Below are positions 1 to 10,377 of a stretch of DNA of 64,000 bases, in pieces. The stretch's first letter is position 1. Every line of letters begins with the position of its first letter. The DNA is from Linanthus parryae. Lineage: Eukaryota; Streptophyta; Magnoliopsida; Ericales; Polemoniaceae. The position numbers and the translations under genes are program-made. The stretch is from NCBI GenBank assembly GCA_023055425.1, contig JALGPY010000010.1:50590165-50654164 (forward strand). Reading direction: 5' to 3'. The notes beneath the pieces are model-generated. The model searched no databases. It had not been told where the DNA came from and saw nothing but the letters and a program-made list of their open reading frames with translations.

Positions 1-16
1 AAAAGGTAAGAGGTAT

Positions 17-1023
17 ATGCTTGTTATAATTGATGATTATTCTAGATTTACTTGGGTGATGTTTATTAGAGACAAAACTGAAGCTTTATCTGAATTTTCT
101 AGACTATGTAAAGAGCTTCAAACTTTGAAAAATTTACCTGTTGCATCAATTAGAAGTGATCATGGTAGAGAGTTTGATCAACTTGACTTTGATTTGTTTT
201 GTGCAAAGCATGGCATTTCACACAACTTTTCTGCACCTAGAACTCCACAGCAAAATGGAGTAGTTGAAAGGAAAAATAGGACACTTGAGGATATGTCCAG
301 AACCATGCTTCTTGAAAGTAATTTTCCAAAGTTTTTATGGGCAGAAGCTGTTAACACTGCCAATTATGTGCTGAATAGATGCTTGATCAGACCTATTTTG
401 AAGAAGACTCCCTATGAACTGTTTAAAGGGAGAAAGCCTACTGTTTCTTATTTTAAGCCCTTTGGTTGTATCTGTTTTGTGCATAATAATGGTAGAGACA
501 ATCTTGGTAAGTTTGATGCTAGAAGTGATGAAGGTGTATTTCTTGGATATTCTCAAACTAGCAAAGCTTATAGAGTTTATAATAGAAAAACCAAGATTGT
601 GGAAGAGAGCATTCATGTAATTTTTGATGAGAGTACTAAGGACTCCTTGAGTGAAAGTTTTGCAAATCTGGATTTGAACAAGCATGAATCAGATGATGAT
701 GCTGTGAAAGAAGACAAAGGAAAAACTAATGTACATAATCAACCTGCAGAATCTCAAGACCTTGAACCTCATGCTGAACCAAAATCTCAAAGCCTTGAGA
801 CAGAAGCTGAAACTTTCTATGATGCTCCTTCTACAGTTTCAAGGACTCAAAGCCTTGAAGGAGAATACTCCTGGGTACCAAGAAAGAAGTTTAAGTACCT
901 TGCAGACCATCCAGCTGACAACATTATATCAGATCCATCAACTGGAACACAGACAAGAGGACAATTAAAGAACCCGTGTGCTTTTAGTGCATTTGTATCT
1001 TTGATTGAGCCTAAGAATACCTA
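17..1023 (+). pseudogene. Copia integrase, C-terminal part of the core and tail
   Basis: This is an integrase core of the DDE type. Visible acidic positions are Asp in IDDYSR near residue 6, Asp in RSDHG near residue 47 and Glu in QQNGVVERKN near residue 86. The Copia integrase C-terminal landmark KFDARSDEGVFLGYS lies near residues 163-177. A low-complexity acidic linker follows, with three copies of a CTCAAAGCCTTGA-type motif (near 755, 786 and 845), before a premature TAG at 1021-1023. The integrase N-terminal zinc finger is off the left edge. Integrase inserts the cDNA copy into chromosomes. Confidence 0.85.
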
Positions 1024-2539
1024 GGAAGCTCTAGAAGATGCAGAATGGATAATTGCAATGCAGAGTGAGCTGAATGAGTTTGAAAGGAACAAGGTTTGGA
1101 GTCTGGTCCCCAGACCTAAAGAAATCAGTTATTGGAACCAGATGGGTATTCAGAAACAAGCTTGATGAGAATGGAAAAGTGGTAAGAAATAAAGCCAGAC
1201 TGGTAGCTCAAGGATATAATCAGCAAGAAGGTATGGATTGTGAGGAGACTTTTGATCCTGTTGCCAGGTTAGAAGCTATTAGGATACTTCTTGCATTTGC
1301 ATCTCACAATCACATAAAGATTTATCAAATGGATGTTAAATGTGCTTTTCTGAATGGATATTTACAAGAAGATGTTTTTGTAGCACAACCTCCTGGTTTT
1401 GAAGATGAAAATTTTCCTGATCATGTTTATAAACTGGATAAAGCTCTCTATGGTTTAAAACAAGCTCCAAGGGCTTGGTATGACAGACTTTCAAAATTCC
1501 TACTTGAAAACAATTTCAGAAGAGGCTTAGTTGACAAATCTCTTTTCATTAAACACCAACAAAGTGATCTGTTAGTAGTTCAGATTAATGTAGATGATAT
1601 ATTATTTGGTGCTACTAATGATGCTCTTTCAAAAGATTTTCTGGTCTGATGTGCAGGGAGTTTGAGATGAGCCTAATGGGTGAACTGAATTTCTTTCTTG
1701 GACTTCATATAATACAAATGAAGAAAGGAATTTTTGTGCATCAAGGAAAATATACCAATGACTTATTGAATAAGTACAATATGTCACAGTCCAAGGTTCT
1801 TAAGACCCCTATGAGTTCATCACTCTCTTTAGACAAAGATTCAACTGGTAAGAGTGTGAATCAGAAGGAATACAGAGGTATGATTGGTTCATTATTGTAT
1901 TTAACTGCTAGCAAACCTGATATTATGTTCATTGTCTGTATGTGTGCTAGATTCCAAGCAGATCCTAAGGAAAGTCATTTAACTGCAGTTAAAAGAATTT
2001 TTAGATATTTGAATGGAACCAGAGACTTAGGGCTTTGGTATCCAAGATGATCTAATTTTATGTTGAGTGGCTATTCAGATGCAGATTTTGCAGGATATAA
2101 AGTAGACAGGAAAAGTACTTCTTGATGCTGTCAATTTCTTGGATCTTCATTGATCAGTTGGCATTCCAAAAAGCAAAATTCTGTAGCATTTTCAACTGCA
2201 GAAGCTGAATATATTGCAGCTGGTGCTTGCTGTTCACAAGTGTTATGGATTGCTCAGCAACTTAGAGATCTTGGCTACAACTTCAGAAATGTGCCAATTC
2301 ATTGTGATAATACAAGTGCTATTTCAATCTCTAAGAATCCAGTTCAGCACTCAAGGTTAAAGCACATAGATGTGAGACATCATTTCCTTAGAGATCATGC
2401 AGAATAAGGTGATGTTGTTTTAAATTTTACCTCTACTTCAATGCAGATTGCTGATATTTTCACTAAACCTTTGCCAGATGATAGGTTTTCATCTCTAAGG
2501 CTTGAATTGGGGATGTTAAACAAGGATGCATTGGTTTAG
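1024..2539 (+). pseudogene. Copia reverse transcriptase and RNase H, broken
   Basis: RT motifs are clear: GTRWVFRNKLDENG, KARLVAQGY, QMDVKCAFLNG and LYGLKQAPRAWYDRL. The catalytic YVDD box reads NVDD (1587-1598), so the tyrosine is replaced, which would be expected to impair polymerase activity. A frame change near 1649 separates the palm from the following MGELNFFLGL region. Another break lies near 2050-2150, and a stop at 2405-2407 cuts the RNase H region, which carries STAEAEYIAA and DVRHHFLRDHAE. The frame would end at TAG 2537-2539. All of this is normally one polyprotein continuing from the integrase upstream. Confidence 0.85.
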
Positions 2540-2997
2540 GGGGAGTATTAGTACTTATATGTGTTTATGTGCTGGAATCTCAAAGCCTTGAGATTTTACT
2601 TTCTGAAGCCTTGAAAGTATAGCTCAAAGCTTTGAAGTTTCTCAATTTGCAGAAAATCTCAAGGCCTTGAGATTGTTCTCCACGTCTTGATAATATCTGT
2701 ATTAATTTTTTTTTAAAAAAAAGTGGATCATCAAATATTATATTTTATCTTTTTAGATAACTGTATAATATTTGAACTACACAGAGAATTTTCTAAAATA
2801 TCCCAAAAAGATTTTTCAAGATCTTATTTTTGCATGTTGATATTGCAGAGTCCTTTTATGACTCATCCTTTTAAACCTACTTAAGCTGAAAGTCAGGGCT
2901 TTTTCTTCTCATTCTCTTTCAATTTTCTGCGACTCTACTCTCTCTCTCTCTCAATTCCTCTCGATCACATTCTCTTCTCAAAACCCTAAACCCTAAA
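2540..2997 (+). promoter_or_regulatory. Pyrimidine-rich leader with telo-box before the third ORF
   Basis: The spacer between pol and the third ORF is AT-rich up to about 2880. It then turns strongly pyrimidine-rich (about 2900-2975, with a CT run at 2938-2951) and ends in AAACCCTAAACCCTAAA directly before the ATG at 2998. A Y-patch plus an AAACCCTAA telo-box close to the start is a known arrangement in plant 5' leaders. It suggests the third ORF may use its own transcript, but no convincing TATA box was seen. Two CTCAA(A/G)GCCTTGAG palindromes lie at about 2578-2592 and 2648-2666. Confidence 0.4.
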
Positions 2998-4757
2998 ATG
3001 GAGCGCAAATCAGCCAGAATTCAGCAACAGGGAAAGCCCTCTGGCAGATCCAAGAAGAGAGAAAACAAGAAAGAGAAGATAGTGATTTCTGATTCAGAAA
3101 ATACTCAAAGCTTGCATGAGGATACCCCTCCTGCAAAGAAGTCCAGGACAGAGAAGGGAGATGGAGGCTCAAGTGTTGATCCACAACAAGAGACTCAGGG
3201 TGGTGATCAACCTAGGTCAGAGAAGAAGACAGGGGGAGAAAGGAAAAAGATTGGTGAAGAGGAAAAAGGGAAATCAACTCAGGAAAGCCAGAAGAAACCA
3301 ACTGAAGGAGGACAAGAAAAGACCAAACCCTCTGAGAAGAAGCCTAGGGTTAAGCAAGTTGCTGCTGCAACTAAGAAAGGATATCAAGGTAAGAATGTAC
3401 TTCCTACAGAGTGGTTTGTTAGTTCTGAGGTTAGAACTGTTTGGATTCAAGGATATGCTTCATCTAAGGTAGCTTTCTGTAGCATAATTTCTGATGAATT
3501 ATTGGATAAATTGGACATAGATTGTATGAGGAAGTTAAGAGAAACTGCTGTTTGGAAGGTGTTGAATCCTAGTTCAAAGGCTTATCCTCGGTTATAGGTT
3601 ATTTTATCTGATCTTGGTGTCTGAAGGTGATGATAGAATTGTATTAACTTCTAAAGTGGCTGGTGTGGATTTGAGGTTAGATCATAGGAATTTTGCCGAA
3701 GTCTTGGGCATTCCTAGAAAATACAATGTTGGAGATTATCCTGATAGGAAGGAGTGTCTGGATAAGGCAAAGGAGATGTTCTTTATTGAAGGTGTTCCCT
3801 CTGGTCCAAAGCAGTTGACACACTCTGTGCTCAACTGTGAAGCCAAAATCTTGTTTACAATTCTGATGAGGTGTAGTTCCTAGGGAGAACTCAAGGGAGT
3901 TGGTAACTGATAAGGTTCTGATCTTGATGTATCTGATATCTCAAGGGTTTGAGATAGATTTGCCAACAGTTGTTATGGAGCATATGATTTATTGTGTAAC
4001 CAGGACTAGAAACCATCCTCTTCCATATGCCAACCTGTTACCTCTTTTCTTTGAATATTTTGATGTACCTGTGAAGGGAGAAGATAAGATTACTGGAGGT
4101 TTTGGGTTGATAGATGAGACTGCACTTCAGAGGATTGTAGTAGTTCAGACTGGGAAAGGGCATTGGAAATTTTATTCTGATTTGTCAAAGGAAGAACTGG
4201 CTGAGAAGGAGTTTGTGAAGCCTAAGGGGACTACATCTGGGAAAGGACAAGCCAATGAGGATTACTCACTGCTGGTAGAAAAATTAGAAGATCAGCAGGT
4301 TGAGATTGAAGATCTCAGACAAAGATTGTTTGACCTGTCAACTGAATTCAACCAGTTCAAGGGTTTGATGAATGTTATGAATGGGAAGCTGGATGTTGTC
4401 ATCGAGGGCTAGAATCTGGAGAAGATACTTTCTGCTACTAGTCATGACACCAGTGTGGATTCAGAAGAGAAGTTGGGTGATTTTCTGAAGAATAAGAAGA
4501 AGCCAATTCCAGTGGTGTTAACTTCAAAAGATTTGTATGAAAAAACTGATGAAGAAGATGCTGGTGAAGACACCGGTGCTGATGCAGCTACAGAGGTAGA
4601 TTCAGTACAGGCTAAGAAGAAAGTGGATGAGATAATCCAAGAAGTGGTTGCTGAAGTGGAAGCTGAACAAGAAGGTAATCAGTCTGCTGAAGATGCTGCA
4701 AGTGAAGAAGAAATTGGAGAAGGCTCAGAGAAAGGCCAGACACCAAAGAAGAAGTGA
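2998..4757 (+). pseudogene. Envelope-like / plant-transposon-protein ORF of the SIRE element
   Basis: Four consecutive ORF segments (2998-3597, about 3600-3883, about 3884-4412, 4455-4757) read as one protein of about 580 residues broken by stops near 3595, 3881 and 4410 and by small frame changes. It has a basic Lys/Glu/Ser-rich N-terminus (residues 1-130). A globular middle starts at LPTEWFVSSEVRTVWIQGY. A coiled-coil-like stretch lies around 4270-4400 (EDQQVEIEDLRQRLFDLS). The tail is very acidic and ends in KKK. The globular part resembles the putative plant transposon protein found downstream of pol in SIRE elements; its function is unknown. No signal peptide or membrane span was seen. 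Confidence 0.6.
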
Positions 4758-5168
4758 AGATCAGAGATTGCCAAAGCCTTGACCCTCTATCTATTTCTCT
4801 TCTATCTTTTCTGTTCTCAAGGCCTTGAATTTTTAGCTAAGTTTTTGTTTTAAGTTTATTTTCAGACTCTGAGTAGTGATCCAACATTTCTTCAACCTTA
4901 TTTGATGAAAGTCAAAAAGGGGGAGAATTTATGTGTTCTTTCTGTGTTTGCAGTGTTTGGAATAATAATAATTATACCTAGTTGTTTTGTGGTTTAATCA
5001 GTTGTGTATTTATGTTTCTGTGGTATTTTGTAACTTTATTCTTACTGGTTATCTGTTTGGCATTGGTATATAATTGTATCTGCAAATTGTGGCTATCTAA
5101 TTTTTGAATATGAGTGGCATGAAGATCTATACAAGACTGTATGTTTTGTCTTTCATCAAGGGGGAGAT
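4758..5168 (+). other. Untranslated spacer and polypurine tract before the 3' LTR
   Basis: No coding sequence was seen. Two purine runs, AAAAAGGGGGAGAA near 4914-4927 and CATCAAGGGGGAGATT at 5155-5169, resemble Copia polypurine tracts. The second lies directly against the LTR start TGTTGAGTC and is the likely plus-strand priming site. A degenerate CTCAAGGCCTTGAA lies at about 4815. Confidence 0.6.
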
Positions 5169-6668
5169 TGTTGAGTCAAGATCCCTGAATGTGTTTTGGT
5201 TGGTAATTGTTTTGAGTGATGAAAGACAAAAGGCTAAGACATAAGCAGCAAAGCATCTCAGTTATCTCAAGGCCTTGAGATTGACCGAACTTCAAAGCCT
5301 TGAGTTATTTTATTCTGCTATATGTTCTAACAATTCTGTGTTGCAGATTGGATATCTGATTATGAAAATCAGTGGTTTACTGCATATACTTTTGGATTAT
5401 ACTATTTATATATCTAACACAATTTCCGGTGATCAAAACAGGAAGAATCAAAGTTATCTGGGTATATCTTTGAAATTCTGTGAAGTAGGTTCAGAGCTCC
5501 AAGGCCTTGAGATGTGCCTTGAGCTGCTGACAGTTTTACAGAACTTAGTTGATTCTTTCTTGCAGGTTGTGCTTCTTAGTATTGTGATTATTTACTCACT
5601 TATAAGTGTCTTAAACTTGTTTTTCATGATTCATATGTTTTAGAAGATATACAGGTTATTTTTCTAAGTTTGTTAAACAGTTTTATCAGAAACTGTATAA
5701 CCAAACAGTCATAGTACTATTAGCTTTCTGGATTTTGTTGTTGCTGTGTTTCAATGCTGTTGCAGGGTTGTTAAATGTGCATGAGCAACCTCAACAAACT
5801 CCAACGGATATCCACTTGAAGCTGTTTGAATTTCAGTTGAAAACAGAAGGAGGATTTGTAGGAACTGAGATCCTAAAATCTCTCAATCAGTTGCAGCTGT
5901 GGATAAAAGAGACTGGTTTGAATTTTGAAGAAGAGAGAGGCTTGTAGAATACTCAGAGAGGTGTGACAAAATCGTGGGAGATCATTCATTCAAACACACA
6001 ATCATTCAAGCTTCATTCTAGATTCCTGAAGATCAAATCAATCTAGTTTTCAAGAAGAACACATCGAGGCTTCAACAGCTTATCTTCTTACTGTGTTCTT
6101 CACTTGTACTTATTTCTGTGTATCTCTAGATTATATTAAACCTCACTTAACCTAGTGGTTGGTTGTTCAAGTGAACAACAAGAGGTTTTTGTTAGATCAA
6201 CAGTTAGTAGCTGGAACTAGATAGGTTTGGAACCACAAGCTGTATAGGTGTAAGGGAAATCACTTAGGCTTGAAGATCTAGGATTTCTTCTGTGTGAGTA
6301 ATAAGAAGTGTTTGCCCAATCCTGGTGGGATTAGATCCCTCAGGCAGAGATTAGGTCCATTGGGACTGAACTCTGTAAATTGCTTTGTGTTCTTTACTTT
6401 ACAGTTTGATTATTATCTGCTGCACACAACTCAAATCAAACTAGGGTTCAAAAGCTGTTTAGAATTGTTTACAGTCCAAGGCCTTGAAGCTTACTATTTT
6501 GCCTTTGTAAGTTTCAGACAGTTTACTAAAATCTCAAGGCCTTGAGATTTGAGTTTCCCACAAAGTCTTTCTGTTAAACTTTGAGTTTTTCAAAAAGTTT
6601 CCATACTCTATTCAACCCCCCTTCTAGAGTATTTAGGTCCTGTATTTAGTCTACATTACACACTTTCA
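5169..6668 (+). repeat. 3' LTR of the SIRE-like element (1500 bp)
   Basis: The LTR starts TGTTGAGTCAAG immediately after a polypurine tract and ends ACACTTTCA, giving TG...CA ends and a length of exactly 1500 bp. It contains several CTCAAGGCCTTGAG palindromes and close variants (about 5266, 5293, 5498, 6475 and 6532). The 5' LTR is outside the window, so pair divergence cannot be measured. Small ORFs inside (for example 5275-5643) are treated as chance. Confidence 0.8.
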
Positions 6669-7470
6669 GTAAACACTCTTCTTTTTTCGAATGAGAAGTC
6701 CTATCACAGTCTCCTCTTCTCTTTGAGATTTAAACAGAAGCTTATGATAGCTGCAGTAGCTGAATGAAAGATTTTAGGAACTGCCTCCCTATAAATCCTC
6801 TCCCAAACATGATTCTTTCAACAGCTATGAATGGATTGCCATTAAATTTTGTTGTGAGGGTTTTGAACAACGAACAACCCTGAAACAAACTTGATCTCAA
6901 GGTCTAACAAATTCCAAAAAATATATCAACATTTTACTGACTGTTTGGCATAATAGTTTCTACAATAAACTAGGCCAACAGATTTGATAAATAGATAAAT
7001 ACGAGATCAGTAATATGTATAAGATAATGGTAAAATTTTGATTAAGACTTACATTAAGTCAGTAACCAATCACAATTCCACAGATAGCATCCTGCAAGAA
7101 AGAATCAGTTAAACTAAATAAGACTGTCAGCAACTCAAGGCAAATCTCAAGGCCTTGGAGCTCGGTGACATTCTTCACAGTTTTAAGCTTTCTAATCATG
7201 GATTCAATCAAGCTATAAAACCTGTGAGTGTTAGAGACACATAGATATAGTCTAAGAATATTTGTAAAACACATTAAATTAACAACTGATCCAATGCTAA
7301 GACTGCATACACAAGATTGTTAAAGCATACTTATTCAATTCAAATGCAGACATAAACCTTCAAGGCCTTGGAGCCTTGAAAAAATGTTACCAATGTCTTT
7401 CATCATATTCATATAAACATCCACAGTTCATACTTCACATCAAGGCAGAGAAATTGAATTATGACCAGCC
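6669..7470 (-). repeat. Inverted, diverged fragment of the same SIRE-family LTR
   Basis: Read on the minus strand, this stretch aligns with about 5210-5990 of the adjacent LTR. Shared landmarks in order are GATGAAAGACA, the CAAGGCCTTG palindromes, CTGTGAAG...GAGCTCCAAGGCC, TTGATTCTTTCTTGCAG-like, CAGGGTTGTT and ATCCTAAAATCTCTCA-like. It is clearly more diverged than an LTR pair of one insertion. It starts right at the 3' end of the forward LTR, making a large imperfect inverted repeat. Confidence 0.75.
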
Positions 7471-7474
7471 AATT

Positions 7475-7899
7475 TCTGAGCTAAATTGTGTTCCGTTGAG
7501 AAAGAATCAGGAAAACTTAGAACAAAGTTCTGAAGATAGCTCAACAAGGATTCCTGATCATATTCAAATTCTTTGAGACTCTTAGTAATTTAAGAGATAT
7601 TTCAGATTCAATTTTGGCAAAATCAATCCAATTTCTTACTTAGCCAAAACCACACGTTTTGACAATGTACGATACAGTTTCTTGCAACTTCGCCTCATGC
7701 TTTAGTTACCTTAAAGATTGGTTCAGACCTAGCCCTTGTGGGGGTTTTGTAGTGTTATACTAGATGTACAAGAAGAGAGAAAATCACCCTGAAACTTCAA
7801 GGCATGAAGGAGATGTTTAGATTCAAAGTTCACACAAAAGTGTCAGTTCCTGAACACCCTCACCGGCTCGCTTTAGCTGCAACTGTAGCTCAGGGTTAG
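7475..7899 (-). repeat. Left half of an old LTR-like repeat split by an insertion
   Basis: This segment matches 60024-60450 closely (shared AATTGTGTTCC, TTCTTACTTAGCCAAAA, GTGTTATACTAGATGTAC). The match resumes at 14934 on the other side of the 7-kb element. The repeat is tentatively the LTR of a Ty3/Gypsy Tekay-type element on the minus strand, because its other end at about 15551 reads TGTAATATCTCG on that strand. No gene is seen in it. Confidence 0.55.
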
Positions 7900-7904
7900 G
7901 CTGT

Positions 7905-9327
7905 TGATAACTCCTTTTTTGGAGTTATTATTATACTTCCATATCACTTGTATTTAGGCTTATTTCACATGATTTATATGTTATATTTGCACAAATATGT
8001 GAATTTGACGATTTATAAGCCTAAGAGTCAAAAGTTGTGTTTCTAGCTTATTTGCGCATGATTTCTCTCATATTTGAGATGATAATTGCACGGGTATTAT
8101 TTTGTTGTGTTTCTCAGGTAAAATAGGTGAAATGGAGCTTATGAGAGGCTTGGATACGCTTGGTATAGAGCTAGATGAAGAGGAGAAAAGAAGACCCAAA
8201 GACGAAGAAAAGTTGAAAAAGTCACTCCGGACCAACCTGTACTATTTTCGATGCTCAGGAAAATATATACATAATTTGGGAGCAAGGTCTGCGGAATTAG
8301 AAAGTAGACATCTGTAGCTTTCCAACAATATATGGTAGGCCCGAAGACGAGTCCGTATGAGGGAGATACAGTCCGCGCAAAATCAGCTTACAATTCTGTC
8401 CGGGAATTACAAACTGGAGGGGCTGAAGTGCAAATTCGGCCAAAGTTCATTAAAAAACGTGCCCAGACCTTATGAAACGACTTCTCAGCCCTAGAACACG
8501 GAAGGACGCTGCTGGAGGAAGGGAGGAGACAGCTCCCAAGCCATTGGAGAGCTCGGATTCCCGCCGGATCAAGGATTCATCGTTTGATCTCTCTATCTCT
8601 CTTGTTTTTGATGAATACTTGGAAATTCTTCGTTGTATTCCCAACTATGAGTAGCTAAACTTTCTATTCGGGATATCTCATGGGTAGCTAGGGTTTGAAC
8701 ACCATGTTGGTGATTTATGGATCTTTTTCATGCTTTTAGCTTAATTGAATGTGTTTTTCTTAGCTATGCTTGATTTATGTACTTAATTCTATTGTTTCTA
8801 TTGTTTGATCTCTCAATAGGATGATTATAGGTATAGGATGTTAGAGGAATCAACATTCTCTACCCGGAAACTTGAATCAAGCACTAGCCGTATCTAGGGT
8901 TGAGGAATCTTGCTAGTTAGCTAGAACTAAGAGTAGACCACAACAACATAATGCTTATTTGAACTTGAGTAGGCTAGAGGAATCAGGTACAAGAGTTTGA
9001 ATATAGGCTTTGGTTGAGGAATCTTCAAAGCATAGGTGCTCGTTTGGCTAAGTAAAATACGTTCATGTTACTTGAACATAAATCATAAGTGGTGTGAGAT
9101 CCCTAGTGAACCCGAAGAGATATCCTGATACTTGTCCCTCGTATTAATCTCACTTTTAATAATCAGTTTGTTATTTAAATTATTAGTTTAGTAAAACAAT
9201 CCAATTGCTTGCCCACACAAAGTTAGTCATCCTAATTAATTGACGACAAGTCCCTTGGGTTCGACAAACCCGGATTACCAGATATTACTACACGCGACAC
9301 CCGTACACTTGCGGTTGGATCGTGTCA
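7905..9327 (+). repeat. 5' LTR of the non-autonomous element
   Basis: Aligned by eye to 13506-14928 it shows about 29 single-base differences and no indels (about 2.0%). About 22 of the 29 are transversions. Small ORFs inside it (8102-8317, 8472-8654 and the opposite-strand 8450-8644) recur in the 3' LTR and are not considered genes. Confidence 0.92.
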
Positions 9328-9333
9328 TGTTTT

Positions 9334-9351
9334 TAGCGCCGTTGCCGGGGA
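9334..9351 (+). other. Primer binding site, tRNA-Asp type
   Basis: TAGCGCCGTTGCCGGGGA lies a few bases after the LTR end. It differs at one position from TGGCGCCGTTGCCGGGGA, the complement of the plant tRNA-Asp 3' end used by Athila-group Gypsy elements. It primes minus-strand cDNA synthesis. Confidence 0.8.
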
Positions 9352-9471
9352 CTTCGGTTGAATTAGTTAGAATTATTAGCTTTAGGGATTTTATATTTTT
9401 TGTTATTTTCTATTCTTATTACCTCACGATATTACTTGAGATTTTATGTGTGCAGGCATTCAACTCTAAGC

Positions 9472-10377
9472 ATGGAGGATGAGAAATATCGCCGTTTTGC
9501 GAGCATATTTGAAGCATGCAACCTTGCATATGAGCAATTCGTGAAGGAGTGCCATGTGAATGGCATTAGAGAGAGGGTAACCATGGAAATACAACGCTAT
9601 ACCTTTCCTCATAATGACTCAACCCCTCCCACTAAGTTAGTCTTCTTCCTTGGTTGCATGCTTGAGGAGATGATTCCTAATGTGGAAGAATGGCGACAAC
9701 GAGCAACAAGAATGGGAATGGAGACAACACACATGGACGCACAATGCGTTCTCCATTCAAATCAAGAGGATGCTCCAACCTTTGCAACGCTTAAAGAAGA
9801 GGATGATGAGCCATTGTGCATTCCAAGTTGCCCGAACATAGAGTCATGGCTCGAGTCAAGTATGGGGGAGAAGCATGATGCGGTTTTTAGTGAGATTGAA
9901 AGTTGTCTTCAAGGAATCAATGTTGATGAGCTTGACACTCCGGTGGCAAATTTGATGGAGCATCTCGAGTTTGAGATCACTGAAGATGAAAAAGATGTCG
10001 ATATTGAATTTGTTGATGGCTCGGGTGCTTCGAACGAAGGATATGAAGGTACTCAACCTTTCACACTTTACAATTTGCCGCTTGAAATTCCAATGAAGAT
10101 ATCGCATATTGAGAAACCTTCAAAAAGGACATTAATATTTTCTCACGACATGGGAGACTTGAAATTATTGGTGAAGTCATTGTGACGTCGGTTCTCATGA
10201 ATTGGAAGAAGAAGAAAAAGGTTGCGGAGAGCTTTCACTTTTACAACTCGTGTTCATTGTTGAGATTTGCGATCTTTACGAGAATTTATTTGTGCTCAAC
10301 TGTGAAGAAATTGAAAGAGAAAAAATGGTGGAAGAAGAAAAAATGGCGAGAAAAATGTATTTCCTGGCACCAAGGGT
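9472..10377 (+). pseudogene. Unrecognised protein of the non-autonomous LTR element (one frameshift)
   Basis: The only substantial ORF in the element starts at ATG 9472 (MEDEKYRRFASIFE) and reads 238 codons to TGA at 10183-10185. An in-frame ATG further upstream (9400) is less likely, because TGTGTGCAG near 9446-9454 looks like a splice acceptor just before it. In a shifted frame the coding character continues (SHELEEEEKGCGELSLLQL...) to about 10377, so an original product near 300 residues with one frame change around 10165-10180 is likely. It is acidic and charged with no zinc knuckle, no protease or polymerase motif and no membrane span. It may be a divergent capsid-like protein or a captured sequence; no function is assigned. 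Confidence 0.5.

Larger units (their letters stand above)
1..6668 (+). mobile_element. SIRE/Maximus-like Ty1/Copia retrotransposon, 3' portion
   Basis: The window opens inside an integrase domain. The order integrase, reverse transcriptase, RNase H, extra downstream ORF, polypurine tract (5155-5168) and 3' LTR (5169-6668) is that of the SIRE/Maximus Copia lineage, which carries an envelope-like or plant-transposon-protein ORF after pol. The 5' LTR, gag and protease lie outside the window. Coding parts are broken by stops and frameshifts, so the copy is dead. The lineage call rests on domain order and the long LTR, not on a tree. Confidence 0.85.

Noticed and set aside
2980..2997. Interstitial telomere repeat
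   Set aside because: Only two CCCTAAA units directly before an ATG; a telo-box in a leader is the simpler reading.
5275..5643. 122-codon ORF in the SIRE LTR, with a similar frame at 7274-7059
   Set aside because: The similarity comes from the LTR and its inverted copy; hydrophobic low-complexity content and position in an LTR argue against a gene.
8102..8654. Small ORFs in the 1423-bp LTR
   Set aside because: They repeat in the other LTR because the LTRs are copies; no domain and no start context.
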